64,000 nt of DNA from Flavobacterium sp. CG_23.5 (GCF_017875765.1 NZ_JAGGNA010000001.1:3003001-3067000), one strand, 5' to 3'; numbered from the stretch's first letter, positions 18,101 through 27,682 are shown. Notes: generated by a model not told the origin, from the letters alone. Program-made: numbers and translations.

Positions 18101-20093
18101 ATGTTGGCGAAATTCCTGAACTTAAATTAAACGTTACTGCTTGTGCTGTCAGTGCGCCACCATTATTACCCCAAACCAAGAATTTTTTATCGGTATCAAA
18201 TACATTAGTGTTAGCGGTATTTGTAGCGGCAATATCTCCTAATCCAATGGTGATTCCATTCACATTGTTAATGCTTCTCGATTGTTTCTGCGTTAACTTG
18301 GTGATATCGTCTCGTCCTATACCAGCGATGTCATAGTTGAAAATATCATTGGCTGGAACTCCCGTGTTTACATTCCAAATCGTGCTTCCCGCAGAGTTAG
18401 TGTAGTTCATGGAAGTACCATTGGTCCCTAACGTTATCCCGTATTTAATTGCTAAATAGCTACGTATGTTACTTCGTTCCGCATCGGTGGCTCTAGTATC
18501 ATAGGTAATTACTTCAGCAACTCTCGCATCTAAATTTCCAGTGTATGCCTTGCTACGGCCAATCCAATATTGGCTATTAGTAACATTAGAGAAAGCTGCC
18601 GGGTAGGATGTAGGGTTTGTATTATTTCCATTGTAAAAAAGTTCCTGCGCTGTTGGTGCAATAGCATCATTGTTTCGTGTATTGATTATAGCGGCAGCAT
18701 TACCATAAGTGGCTGTTGCTATTCCGTAATCTGGCGAGACACCCACAGCATAAGTTAAAGCTTCATTGTTGAATCGGGTAGTGTAATCTCCAAAACCGAT
18801 TCCCGTGTCATCATAATCATTAGTTGTTGAATTTGAGCCACAAAACAGATCCATTCTTCTGGTCGTAGTTGTTACTGTTACATCTGGAATTGTTACCACA
18901 AATATATCTTGGCTATAAAAACCTGTTGCGGCTTTTAGATACTGCCTTGTATTATCGGTGTCTAAAAAAGTTTGTGATGGGGAATTGTAGGCATTAGTAA
19001 AATCGACAACTGAATTAAAATTAAGATTAGAAGTCAAATTGTTACGGTAAACTGGAGAGCCCACACCTGTAGGTTTTATCGCGTCGTCACCCAATGCTTG
19101 CGTCTTCCATGTTGAAACGGCTGTATTATCAGCAACAGAAGTTGTTCCGTCTAATAAATCAGACCGCAGCCAAAGCTGTAAATTTTTAGTAACTCCTCCA
19201 GGGCCATACGGCAAATTTAAGGTGATAATTAGGGCGCCATCTTGACCTAATCCAGCAGTAGTCTGCCAACCTTGTCCATTATTGTCACCACTACCACCTC
19301 CGCCTCCACCGTATCCAGAAGTTGAAGCCCTTTGTCCGGCACCCCTGTCATTTCCGCCATTACCACCTGCACCACCATTAACGCTTGTTGCTACTCCTCC
19401 AGCACCACCGAAGGTTGTACCAGAAGGCGAGCCACCCGTAGCTCCATTTCCTAATGAACCTGCTCCACCACCACCACCACCACCGGCGCCACTTCCACTA
19501 GAATTAGAATCTCCTTTACTTGTTCCGCCATCACCACCAGAAAATTTTATATCCCCAAAACATGCAGAAGCTAGTCCACCTTTACCACCAGTAGATACCG
19601 TTTTACCACCCTCACCTACATTTCCGCCAACTGCTAAAATATCCCTGCCTCCAAAATTCCCTGATGTTGAAGTCCCTGCTGTAGCGTAGAATGTTGTAGA
19701 TGCTCCACCTACGGTAAAATTATAAGGAGTGCCTGGGACAACGGTTACTGTGCTTAATCGAGCATAAGCACCACCACCACCACCACCACCTGTTAAACCT
19801 TTTGTAGCTCCTCCTAGAGATCCACCCGCACCTGCACCCCATGCCTCTACGGTAATTGAGGTTACACCTACCGGACAGGTCCATGAGCCAGAAGTGCCAG
19901 TATATTTATAAATTATCTTGGTTTGCGCTTGTGAATAGTTGGCTGAAAGGAAAAGAAACAGCGCTAAAATACTGCGGCACAAATTGTATAAAATTTTGGT
20001 ATTCAATGAATTGTTGTATTTTGAAGTTTTAGTATCACTTTGCAAGTACTGTTTGGGCAAAACAGTATTTGACAATAAGTATATTTGTTTCAT
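15183..20093 (-). CDS. Giant type IX-secreted adhesin with glycine-rich and LamG domains
   Basis: The 1636-residue protein has an N-terminal signal whose hydrophobic core (SILALFLFLSANYSQAQ) is delayed to about residues 41-57. Next come a glycine-rich domain (about 58-290, with many GGGGGG runs), a concanavalin-like region with the Flavobacterium adhesin motif RSNIRSYLAIKYGITL (about 540-560), a LamG/pentraxin domain (about 760-930; FDGINDYLDAGNVLNLNSSF, KWHHIGVVYDGTNAKIYIDG, EVRIWNVAL), beta-rich regions, and a C-terminal T9SS sorting domain (about 1550-1636) ending in TLEDDTVVSKKIIY. It is predicted to be secreted and attached to the surface. Its C-terminus is nearly identical to that of the 21159 gene. 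A -7 box (TATTTTTG) lies at 20119-20126. Confidence 0.9.
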   Translation of the reverse strand: MKQIYLLSNTVLPKQYLQSDTKTSKYNNSLNTKILYNLCRSILALFLFLSANYSQAQTKIIYKYTGTSGSWTCPVGVTSITVEAWGAGAGGSLGGATKGLTGGGGGGGAYARLSTVTVVPGTPYNFTVGGASTTFYATAGTSTSGNFGGRDILAVGGNVGEGGKTVSTGGKGGLASACFGDIKFSGGDGGTSKGDSNSSGSGAGGGGGGGAGSLGNGATGGSPSGTTFGGAGGVATSVNGGAGGNGGNDRGAGQRASTSGYGGGGGGSGDNNGQGWQTTAGLGQDGALIITLNLPYGPGGVTKNLQLWLRSDLLDGTTSVADNTAVSTWKTQALGDDAIKPTGVGSPVYRNNLTSNLNFNSVVDFTNAYNSPSQTFLDTDNTRQYLKAATGFYSQDIFVVTIPDVTVTTTTRRMDLFCGSNSTTNDYDDTGIGFGDYTTRFNNEALTYAVGVSPDYGIATATYGNAAAIINTRNNDAIAPTAQELFYNGNNTNPTSYPAAFSNVTNSQYWIGRSKAYTGNLDARVAEVITYDTRATDAERSNIRSYLAIKYGITLGTNGTSMNYTNSAGSTIWNVNTGVPANDIFNYDIAGIGRDDITKLTQKQSRSINNVNGITIGLGDIAATNTANTNVFDTDKKFLVWGNNGGALTAQAVTFNLSSGISPTLSTDVSYQRIAKIWKVVETGGDVSTCKVAIPTTQIAAAYTAAATATGDYVMLISSTPTFDATSEARIMTVNGTNLETTYNFDGTKYITFGYAPETPYVRCIKFDGINDYLDAGNVLNLNSSFTVSAWVKSTKTNMTILSKRNSAFTQGYDLKINTNGKAEMSWNGNTITSYSAINTGKWHHIGVVYDGTNAKIYIDGVNKNSVAASAPTSSNNSFLIAAANGIAPTAFFEGSIDEVRIWNVALTAMQLKYVMNQEIINNAGITNGVIIPNTITLNEIKAIPWSNLTAYYPMSTFSINNVKDKSGYGLTAALKNINTVDLQTAPLPYETSTTGEWSSSTTWVNGDVQDIPNSASVENPSGTGPPPPNGLSDGTVESNSVDGTIIRVKSGHTLTSLGNKKALALLLETGSSLLATATTATQATGSKIEVSHYLKLDGKIDLVGRSQLVQTEGSDLDATSAGSIERDQQGQSNKYNYNYWSSPVGTINNTTNNNPFTVGGVLQDGTNPAVPIAINWVNGYNGSPGNPISLARYWIYKFDNASNNYANWIQILETGSLTAGKGFTLKGSGAATATQNLTFVGKPNNGTITNTVTANQLLLVGNPYPSALDADKFINDNILRIDVTTTIPATDGALYFWEHYASNTTHNLSGYQGGYGIYNISGGVAPSSTGVDFISGAGSTSKAIPPQPYIPVGQGFFVFGNASGGNVVFKNSQRAFVKEDNAFSQTTYRIPVDPKIAGHWTFTGDDPVAKKTHKKIRLGFNSYNEEFHRQVLLAFMEDKADSDMNDGYDAVNIDDAPSDMYLINGENELAIEGEGYFDAAASYPIGVRTESAGKVSFGIDALENFDESQPIFIHDAETDTYHTINKDPYEVTLAAGTFNDRFTLRFTDKTLGTDTFNLAKADEVNVIGNQNVTVQSSNQLIKNIVVYDLLGRKIDSYKKVNALKYSLSHLNKTTAGLIVKITLEDDTVVSKKIIY

Positions 20094-20118
20094 AATAATT
20101 TAACTAAGATTTGGTATC

Positions 20119-20126
20119 CAAAAATA
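20119..20126 (-). promoter_or_regulatory. Candidate -7 box of the 15183 adhesin gene
   Basis: TATTTTTG on the minus strand fits TAnnTTTG, 26 bp upstream of the ATG at 20093. No -33 TTG at the expected spacing, so support is moderate. Confidence 0.45.
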
Positions 20127-21110
20127 ACGTATTACATCAGAAAAGTACTGTTATTAAAGCTAAAATTTTATGTAGTTGAACGGGTTTTTGTGGCTGTTAA
20201 TCGACAAAATCGTTAAACAGAGCTAAATTTGTTAGTAAAATGTTTATTTTGTTGGATTTGTAACACTGGATTTCATCGGATTTTAAATGCTTTTTGTCGA
20301 ATTTTTTCCTTCTTACAAAGCTGGCTGTAAGATGTTTAGCGAATTGGATTTACAATTGATTATTAGTTTAAACAGGCAACTTGTGGCAGGGCTTCATAAG
20401 ACTCAAATCGAAGTTATTTGCATAAATTTTTGTAACAATTTTACAAATAGGAAACTTTACCTTGCCAAGAACTTTCTTTTATTGCAAACCACATGAAAAT
20501 GCGTTCAACAGTTAGAAAATATCTGTTTTCATAAGGTTTTTATGGCCATACCACGTTTCCTTTTTTTTGTGATACGCTGCAGATAAAAATAATCCACTTA
20601 TGATTAATCATGAAAAAATTGACAGATAGAAGTAACTCGAATTTTTATCATTGCCCTTTTTAATTTCTTATTGACTATTTACTTGTTTTACTTTAATATA
20701 AAACCTGCAAACAGACGTATAGAAATATCAGTTTTGAACCTGTGGCAATTTGGTACGAAAGTAACTAGCAGTAGTTGAAAATTCGACCGTTACATCACTT
20801 CATTAAATTTAAAAAATAGGTATCCTTGGTAGTACTTAGGTATTTACATTCAATAAATTAGAAAAATTAATATTTTTCGAGACTAATTTTATTTATAAAA
20901 ATAATTGGATTTTTTGACACATTTATTGGTGAGATTAGTTTCTAGGAAATAACCTATTTTGCCATATAATTTCATTTTTTGAAGAAGGTTTCATTGGATT
21001 GCGAACAATATAATGCAGGTTCGAAAATCATGATTAATTATTGATTAAAATACATTGAACTTTAAGTACGCATGATGAAAAAAAATAGGAGGAATGGTTT
21101 AACTTATTAT

Positions 21111-21141
21111 AAAAAAAACCACTCGGTTAGGAGTGGCTTTT
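21111..21141 (-). terminator. Terminator of the 21159 adhesin gene
   Basis: CCACTC pairs with GAGTGG around GGTTAG/CTAACC, followed on the minus strand by an eight-T run. It is nearly the same sequence as the terminator at 15133-15160. Confidence 0.88.
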
Positions 21142-21158
21142 ACAGTGATGCTTTTTGA

Positions 21159-24100
21159 TTAATATATTATTTTTTTGGAGAGAACGGTGTCATCTTCCAA
21201 AGTGATTTTCACAATTAAGCCTGCGGTCATTTTGGTTAAATGATTCAACGTATATTTTAAAGCGCTTACTTTTTTATAACTGTCAATTTTTCTGCCCAGT
21301 AAATCATAGACAACGATATTTTTTATCAGTTGGTTTGACGATTGAACGGTCACGTTTTGATTTACTATTACATTTACTTCATTGGCTGTGGCCAAATTAA
21401 ATGTATCCGTTCCTAAAGTTTTATTTGTGAAAAGAAGAACAAAACGTTCGTCAAAACCACCAATTTCTGTTTTAAAAACATAAGGCGCTTCTTTTAAATC
21501 ATGAATAACATTTTGAACTTTATCTTCTAAATAGATGTTTTGGGTGTCAAAAAGACCATCTATATGATCAATTCGTATCGACAGTTCTCCAGAAATTTCA
21601 GAATTATAGCCTAATGGGATGTGGTCATTTTCATCAAATGGTAATCCGCGACCTTGAATGGTTAGTTGAGCTTCGGGTATAATAGAGTAGAAGCTAACAT
21701 CGTTTCCTCCCAATGATTCTCCGTCAAAACTCCTGTCCAAACCTTGTGTTGCACCCGCTACATAACCCAACAATGTTTGACTAAAAGCTCCTGAGTTATT
21801 GGTCAAGTTTAACCAAATGCGGTGTCTCTCTATTTCGGGAACACTCTTTGGAATGGCTTCGTTTTTTTGGTTGTTAGTTAATTTAAAAAAATCTCCATTT
21901 TTCCCCTCTGTACCCACACGCATGCTATTATTGAAAGTTGCATTTAGAGTTGTACCATTTGTCATGCTATTAGCCGCTTTTACAAAGAAGGATTGACCAC
22001 TGGCAATATAGCCGCTTGGCACGGAGCCTCCTGTACTTGCGGCAGCTGTTGCTGTTCCCCCAGTCGTATTGAAGACAGCATAATCATTTTCTGTGTAGTT
22101 TAATACATAATCGCCATAAAAAGGATCCGCATAGACAGTGCTAGGTTGGGCATTGTGTGTCCAAAGATATAAAGTCCCATCAATGACAGGTACATTAGAA
22201 GCAAGATTTAAGAATGCTGCTGCATTAATCGCGGAAGGATAGGGATTACCTATGAGGTTCCATTCGTCATCCTCGTCGTTAAGGCCTATCGTACCGCTTA
22301 GAGTTCCTTTTTGTATTGGAGTTGTTATATCACCATTGTTAGGGGTGCCAACAAATGTGGCGGTGTAAGATGTCTTAATAGTTGAGCTAAAAGTGTTGGG
22401 GGCTCGTACAATATATCCTTTGCGAGGATCCATTTTTGTGATGGAAGTTTCACTTTGCCAGTTGCCAGGCCCATTTGAAATTGTTGGTATCCAAGAAAAC
22501 ATCAAAGGGCTATTAGGAGATAATAATCCTAAAGTAAAATTAGAAGCTAATGTTACTGGCGTACTCCAATAAGTGTAATCGAGTTTAGACATTGGTTGCG
22601 TTATCCTTTGAATATTTGCGATTCCGGTATTAGCGACATTATTTGTTTGAATTAGACTCGCATTGTTGGCTATATTAAAACTTCCTCCTGCTGTTACTGT
22701 AACTTTATCAATAACAATAATTGTATTTCCGGAAGTGATATTTAAAACGGAAGCTGCATTTGTTAATGTCAGATTATAAGCATAAGCTAAATCGGAAGTA
22801 ATTGGATTTGGAGTTACGTTAGAAACTTCTACGCAGTTGCTGGCTGTAGGTTTACCAGGCGGATACCAGTTATTAGGTTGATTATAATTGGAATTAACGG
22901 ATCCATTCCATGTTTTGGTATTATTAGGAACAGTAATAGTTTTGTTTATTACACAACCATTTGGTAAAGTTGTTTGTGCTGTAAAATCCCACTGGGTTCC
23001 TGTGGTTACATTTGGTTTTGCATATACCGTAGCAAGAGGGGTCTTTCCATCATAAGGAATAGTTGCATTTAGATCAGAATATAAATCAGCTACATTAGTA
23101 CCGCCCCAAACAAAGGTTGAAGTCAAAGGTTTTGTTCCAAATAATTTTACATTATCTAATGCGTAACCTTCGTCCCAGCCAGCAGAATATCTGAATCTGA
23201 ATTTTAAATTAGCCTGATTGATAAAAGATGTAAAATCTACAGTCTTGGTTGCAAAATTCCCTGCACTTCCATCATCGGCTGTATAAGTTATTACTGGTGT
23301 GGTAGACCATGTTGTTCCGCCGTCTGTTGAAACTTCAATATCAATTTTATCGGAAGTTCCGTAGTCAGCGTAATAATGATCAAAAGTTAAAGTAAGATTT
23401 GTAAATCCATTGGTGTTAATGACAAAAGATTGTATGGCGGTGTTTACTGTTGTTCCGTCTGCAGTATCTGAAGTAGTAAATGCAAATTTATTTTCGCTAG
23501 TACCTGCTCCCCCTGAATTAATTGCGGGCTTAAAAACATTGGTATTTATTGGCAAATAAGAACTAGTTTTTACATTCCATACTTCCGCTAAAGGGGTATT
23601 GCCTTTAGTATTAATATTACTAATGGTATTTAAGGTGAAATTTCCCAAAGTTCCTCCTTCAAAATTTTCAGTAAATAGATCTTCAATTGCAGAATCGCCG
23701 CTTGCACCAATAGTCAATATTGTACCAGATCCGCAAATGGTTGGTAAAGCGGGAGAAAAAGCAATATTGGCAATGGGATAAATAATAGCTTTTACGGCCA
23801 CCCTAACTAATGATTCGCAACTACCATTATAAGAAGATACATAGTAAGTTGTGGTTGCGGAAATTGATGGCGTTGTCCAAGATCCAGTAGCAGTAGTACC
23901 TAATAAAGACCCTCCGGTTTTAGCAGAATACCATCTAAATTCTGTAGCACCACCGTCACTAGCTGCTCCTAAATTGACAGTTCCAGTGCCGCAATTTGTC
24001 CCTCCGGTTACTAGACTTATTTTTGAAGCACAATCAGAAACAATACTTATGGTGAAATCTTCAGCTTCACCTGTAGAATAACCTGTATCACAAGCTAATA

Positions 24101-26714
24101 TAGTGGATGAATCGCCATAACTTCTGGTTCTGACCCGCATTCTATAATTACCCGGGCTTTGGGATGTTGGTACAATAAATCCGAAAGAAGTGTCGTTTGT
24201 GGCAGTAATTCCGGTTGTGTAAACTTTTTCTCCTGCATCTAGAAAATCACCGTCGGAATTCCAATCTATAAAAACGGAAATGAATGACACTTGAGGACCT
24301 GTAACATCAATATTTAAATTTATTGCACCTCCGGGAATTTGCCGACCTAAAATTATCGAAGAATTATCGTCATACCCACTTGCATTATACCCTGCCGATG
24401 AACTACTTACTAAATCTTGTAATGTACCTGTGGTTGCTAGGCCATCTATGTAAGTTGTAGAAGTTGTAGAAGAGGGAGCACAATAAGTTTGTGTAACAGT
24501 TAAATTACCAGGAGTTGATGTTGCATTGCCACAAGCATTAGTTGCTTTTACTTTATATTTAAAACCTGTCATACTTGACGGAGCGGCAGAAATGGTTAAG
24601 GTAGCTGTAGTGGCTCCACTATAAACACCTCCATTTGTAATTATTGAATAGTTTGTGCCGCCATCAGTACTTACTTCCCAAATAATGCTATCCGGACTAT
24701 TTGCTATTGTGGATGTAAAAGTAGTGCTAGTACCTGAAGCAATAGATTTATTTGGTGGTGTGGTAACTGTAGGTGCCAATGTACATGCGACTGCTGCAGT
24801 AACATTTAAAGTGTAATCTTCGTAAGTTCCATATGTTCCCGTGTAACAAGGGGTTGGTGTTCCCAAATCTATCGCACCAATCCTAATTCTGTGATTCCCT
24901 ATTGTGGCTCCTGACGGAATGGCAATTGTAGCTGCTAAAGTTGCGGATGTAACGCTGCCCGAATACACATTTTCACCAGTATCATTAAAATCTAAATCAT
25001 CATTCCAGTCTACCCAAATTATCAATTGATAAGCATAGGATAGTGTTGAAGTAGTTATATTTATAGGTACAGATGTTCCTTTAATCCCAGTACCTATCAT
25101 AGCGGTATAATCGCCATAATTAGTAGTTTCGGCAGCTGTGGTATTATTTACGGTGCTAAAAGATACATTAGTAATTCCTGATGCATCTACTGAACTTGGA
25201 GCAGGAATACAATATCCAGTCAAGGTGGTGCCGGTTCCGGTTAATGCTCCACCCGTTTTGTAAACAGGTCCGCCGGCACAACTGGTATCGTTATAAGCAA
25301 AGATAAAATAATAGTAGGTTGTGCCAGAACTTAAACCAGTTTCGGGTATGGATGTAGTAGCAGCACTTTGAACAAAACTGAAGGCAGCACCTAAAGAGGC
25401 AACGTTAGCAGTTGTGTAAATAGTTCCATTTACCGGCTGGGAGGGTGGGGTACTTGTTAATGAACGAACTATCAAATAGCTGCTTGCAGCTGGTGACGAT
25501 GCCGTAAATGTAAAGGGTAGTGAAGTACTAGTTTTAGTTCCTAATACAAATACGGTTGCTTGGGCAGGGGCGCTGCATGTTGTGTTTGCTATACTTATAG
25601 TGTAGTCCTCAGTTTCTCCGTATGTTCCTGGCATAGTACAACTCATTCCTGAACCTGAAGCAACGGTTGTATTATATGCATAACGGACGCGCATTCGAGT
25701 TATTCCAGTGGTTGCACCCGCAGGAATAGGAATAGAAATTGTTTTTGTTGTGCTTGGATTAATGGTATTACTGACAAGGAAAAATTCCCCGGAATCTGAA
25801 AAACTTCCGTTCTGATTAAAATCAATCCAGACGCCAGCACCATGTGTGCCTGAACCGTTTCCAACACTTAGATTAAAGTTGTAGCTTGAGCCTCTAAGTA
25901 CGGTAGTAGTTTGTGTTCCTGCCGCAGCATAGTTAGTATAGCCACCAGCACCGCAAGTTGAAGTGGTGTTGAGTGTGTTGAAGGTTACATTGCTAATAAA
26001 ATCGTTTAAAGTACAATTTAAATTCCCTGCTGGAGTGCAATAACTTTCCGGTTGAACACTGTCGTATTCAACAATAGAAATGTCGTCTAAAAGCATTTGA
26101 GCTCCGGGAGTACCCGATTGAAACATTTGGAAACCTATATACTTTGTCTCATTTGCGGCAACTGTAAAACCTGCAGTATACTTCACCCAAGAAGATGAAG
26201 TAACATTTTCTGAAGATGCATTTAGAATAATATCCGATCCTGTAGCATTTTTCATTGCCGTATTTGTGGCCGTCAAACTTTTCATAATTCTTAATTTCCC
26301 CGACGCGCTAGCAACTTTTGCAAAAACGGTTACGACATAATATTTACCTGTAATAAATGAAAGTGTAGTGTTAGTAATTATAGACCCATCATATGCTTTT
26401 GAAGGAGCGCCTTCAGCCGTAATCTGTCCGCAATAAGGAGCAATATTACCACCAGAGCTTACTGTGCCAAATGAAGCGGAATTGTTAGCTGTACCTATTA
26501 CTCCCGTCTGTCCACTTTCAAATCCAGTGGTATACAGAGTCGTTTGCCCATTCATTTCATTTCCTAAGAAAAATAAAAAGAACAAACTTAAAAAGGCTAT
26601 GATAGTTTGGGTTTTATTTTTGGTTGTTTTTGCAGTAGTCTTAGAACAAATTTGACTATAATTAGTAATAAAAAACTTACATATTTTATTTTTGTAATAG
26701 TAATTTTCGATCAT
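21159..26714 (-). CDS. Giant type IX-secreted protein with three GEVED domains
   Basis: From the ATG at 26714 this is 1851 residues. A delayed signal (TIIAFLSLFFLFFLGNEMNGQ) precedes a jelly-roll-like region, then three GEVED repeats at about 290-375, 560-640 and 810-890. Each has a core like FIDWNSDGDFLDAGEKVY and ends in GEAEDFTISI-type sequence. Ig-like and jelly-roll segments follow, then a T9SS C-terminal domain ending in TLEDDTVLSKKIIY. GEVED proteins are exported adhesins or substrate binders. An ATG at 26741 would add nine residues but sits inside a -7 box whose -33 element is well placed, so the internal ATG is chosen. Its last 85 or so residues are almost the same as those of the 15183 protein. 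Confidence 0.9.
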   Translation of the reverse strand: MIENYYYKNKICKFFITNYSQICSKTTAKTTKNKTQTIIAFLSLFFLFFLGNEMNGQTTLYTTGFESGQTGVIGTANNSASFGTVSSGGNIAPYCGQITAEGAPSKAYDGSIITNTTLSFITGKYYVVTVFAKVASASGKLRIMKSLTATNTAMKNATGSDIILNASSENVTSSSWVKYTAGFTVAANETKYIGFQMFQSGTPGAQMLLDDISIVEYDSVQPESYCTPAGNLNCTLNDFISNVTFNTLNTTSTCGAGGYTNYAAAGTQTTTVLRGSSYNFNLSVGNGSGTHGAGVWIDFNQNGSFSDSGEFFLVSNTINPSTTKTISIPIPAGATTGITRMRVRYAYNTTVASGSGMSCTMPGTYGETEDYTISIANTTCSAPAQATVFVLGTKTSTSLPFTFTASSPAASSYLIVRSLTSTPPSQPVNGTIYTTANVASLGAAFSFVQSAATTSIPETGLSSGTTYYYFIFAYNDTSCAGGPVYKTGGALTGTGTTLTGYCIPAPSSVDASGITNVSFSTVNNTTAAETTNYGDYTAMIGTGIKGTSVPINITTSTLSYAYQLIIWVDWNDDLDFNDTGENVYSGSVTSATLAATIAIPSGATIGNHRIRIGAIDLGTPTPCYTGTYGTYEDYTLNVTAAVACTLAPTVTTPPNKSIASGTSTTFTSTIANSPDSIIWEVSTDGGTNYSIITNGGVYSGATTATLTISAAPSSMTGFKYKVKATNACGNATSTPGNLTVTQTYCAPSSTTSTTYIDGLATTGTLQDLVSSSSAGYNASGYDDNSSIILGRQIPGGAINLNIDVTGPQVSFISVFIDWNSDGDFLDAGEKVYTTGITATNDTSFGFIVPTSQSPGNYRMRVRTRSYGDSSTILACDTGYSTGEAEDFTISIVSDCASKISLVTGGTNCGTGTVNLGAASDGGATEFRWYSAKTGGSLLGTTATGSWTTPSISATTTYYVSSYNGSCESLVRVAVKAIIYPIANIAFSPALPTICGSGTILTIGASGDSAIEDLFTENFEGGTLGNFTLNTISNINTKGNTPLAEVWNVKTSSYLPINTNVFKPAINSGGAGTSENKFAFTTSDTADGTTVNTAIQSFVINTNGFTNLTLTFDHYYADYGTSDKIDIEVSTDGGTTWSTTPVITYTADDGSAGNFATKTVDFTSFINQANLKFRFRYSAGWDEGYALDNVKLFGTKPLTSTFVWGGTNVADLYSDLNATIPYDGKTPLATVYAKPNVTTGTQWDFTAQTTLPNGCVINKTITVPNNTKTWNGSVNSNYNQPNNWYPPGKPTASNCVEVSNVTPNPITSDLAYAYNLTLTNAASVLNITSGNTIIVIDKVTVTAGGSFNIANNASLIQTNNVANTGIANIQRITQPMSKLDYTYWSTPVTLASNFTLGLLSPNSPLMFSWIPTISNGPGNWQSETSITKMDPRKGYIVRAPNTFSSTIKTSYTATFVGTPNNGDITTPIQKGTLSGTIGLNDEDDEWNLIGNPYPSAINAAAFLNLASNVPVIDGTLYLWTHNAQPSTVYADPFYGDYVLNYTENDYAVFNTTGGTATAAASTGGSVPSGYIASGQSFFVKAANSMTNGTTLNATFNNSMRVGTEGKNGDFFKLTNNQKNEAIPKSVPEIERHRIWLNLTNNSGAFSQTLLGYVAGATQGLDRSFDGESLGGNDVSFYSIIPEAQLTIQGRGLPFDENDHIPLGYNSEISGELSIRIDHIDGLFDTQNIYLEDKVQNVIHDLKEAPYVFKTEIGGFDERFVLLFTNKTLGTDTFNLATANEVNVIVNQNVTVQSSNQLIKNIVVYDLLGRKIDSYKKVSALKYTLNHLTKMTAGLIVKITLEDDTVLSKKIIY

Positions 26715-26738
26715 AGGATTTTGTGGTATTATTTGCCG

Positions 26739-26769
26739 CAAAAGTACCTTATTGATTTTTGTAAAACAA
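26739..26769 (-). promoter_or_regulatory. Promoter of the GEVED protein gene
   Basis: Minus strand: -33 TTG (26769-26767), 20-nt spacer, -7 TACTTTTG (26746-26739). This fits the Bacteroidota consensus and puts the transcript start downstream of the alternative ATG at 26741, so translation must begin at 26714. Confidence 0.75.
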
Positions 26770-27343
26770 CATTTTAACGATTAAATGTTATATTTTTTGA
26801 TGTAGTTTATCGGGTATTTTGTTACTTTCATCGATGATTATGAGGTTTTTATGAAATTCAGTGTAGTTTAAGACAATTATAAGTTAAAAAAGATAAATTA
26901 ATTTGTATCTGTTTTTGCCTCTAAATGTTGAAAAAAAATTTTTTTTATTATAAAAAATGCGATTTTTTGTAAGAAATAGATTTGATATAAGTGAACATTT
27001 CGAATAGCTCAAATAATTCAAATTTTTTTTGCGTCAATTGGGCAAAAAATCAAATAAGTATATTTTTTTCTGTAAGGGAATACGTGATTTTAATACGAGC
27101 GAAACGCAAACCATTACTTTTCGCACATTGAGTCATAAAAAAAGTAAATCAATTAGTTTCATAGAAATAATTTCCCCAAACAGATGATGACGAACTAGAT
27201 TATTAATTTTAGCTTAAGTGGAGTGTGTGATATTTAAAATTTATTTTTATTGTGTTGACCGTTATGTTATTATTATTGTTTTTAAGCATTTTATTTTTAT
27301 TACTTTGTAATCTATAATCTTTAACACAAAACCTACCCAATAG
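26770..27343. other. AT-rich intergenic region, nothing recognised
   Basis: About 570 bp between the divergent GEVED and HEXXH-protein genes. It is very AT-rich with homopolymer runs, has no convincing ORF, RNA gene or consensus promoter for the plus-strand gene, and no long inverted repeat was noticed. Confidence 0.4.
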
Positions 27344-27682
27344 ATGCTTCTAATTGTCACTAAATATTTAATTCCCAAAGGGTATCGTGGATTGACTGCG
27401 TTTCCCTTTGTCTTTGTGAAATATCGGGTCGACAAAGAAGATCAGGTTTTTGTAAATCACGAAAAAATTCACCTCCGCCAGCAAGTGGAATTACTGGTAC
27501 TTCCTTTTTTTATTTGGTATTTTCTCGAATATCTTGTAAGATTGATTCAGTATAAAAACACTGAAATAGCCTATCGGAACATCAGTTTTGAGCGGGAAGC
27601 CTATGCCAATGAACTCAATTTAGAGTATTTAAAACACCGCCCTTTCTTTCGATTTTTAAAATATAATGTCAAAAAGAAGTAG
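27344..27682 (+). CDS. Small membrane protein with an HEXXH motif
   Basis: The 112-residue protein is not assigned to a named family by me. It has HEKIH at residues 39-43 (VFVNHEKIHLRQQVELL), directly followed by a hydrophobic helix (about 49-66, ELLVLPFFIWYFLEYLVR), then SFEREAYANELN (81-92) with a possible third ligand at E83 or E85. HEXXH plus a downstream ExxA is the arrangement of gluzincin metallopeptidases such as M48 and M56, though the protein is far smaller than these. A protease function is an inference. It stands alone with hairpins downstream at 27721 and 27847. Confidence 0.75.
   Translation: MLLIVTKYLIPKGYRGLTAFPFVFVKYRVDKEDQVFVNHEKIHLRQQVELLVLPFFIWYFLEYLVRLIQYKNTEIAYRNISFEREAYANELNLEYLKHRPFFRFLKYNVKKK

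Larger units (their letters stand above)
20094..21158. other. 1.07-kb AT-rich gap between two adhesin genes
   Basis: This holds the promoter region of the 15183 gene (candidate minus-strand -7 box TATTTTTG at 20119-20126) and, at its right end, the terminator of the 21159 gene. In between I see no recognisable gene. A 69-codon plus-strand ORF at 20287 has no recognisable features and is not called. Confidence 0.5.

Noticed and set aside
19282..19689. Proline-rich ORF on the plus strand
   Set aside because: It is the antisense of the glycine-rich domain of the 15183 adhesin; GGN/CCN symmetry creates it.
15183..20093. Repeated short motifs in the glycine-rich region, considered as CRISPR or tandem repeats
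   Set aside because: They are codon-level glycine runs in a real coding frame, with no regular spacers.
20287..20496. 69-codon plus-strand ORF in the adhesin gap
   Set aside because: No signal, motif or promoter; composition is like the surrounding non-coding DNA.
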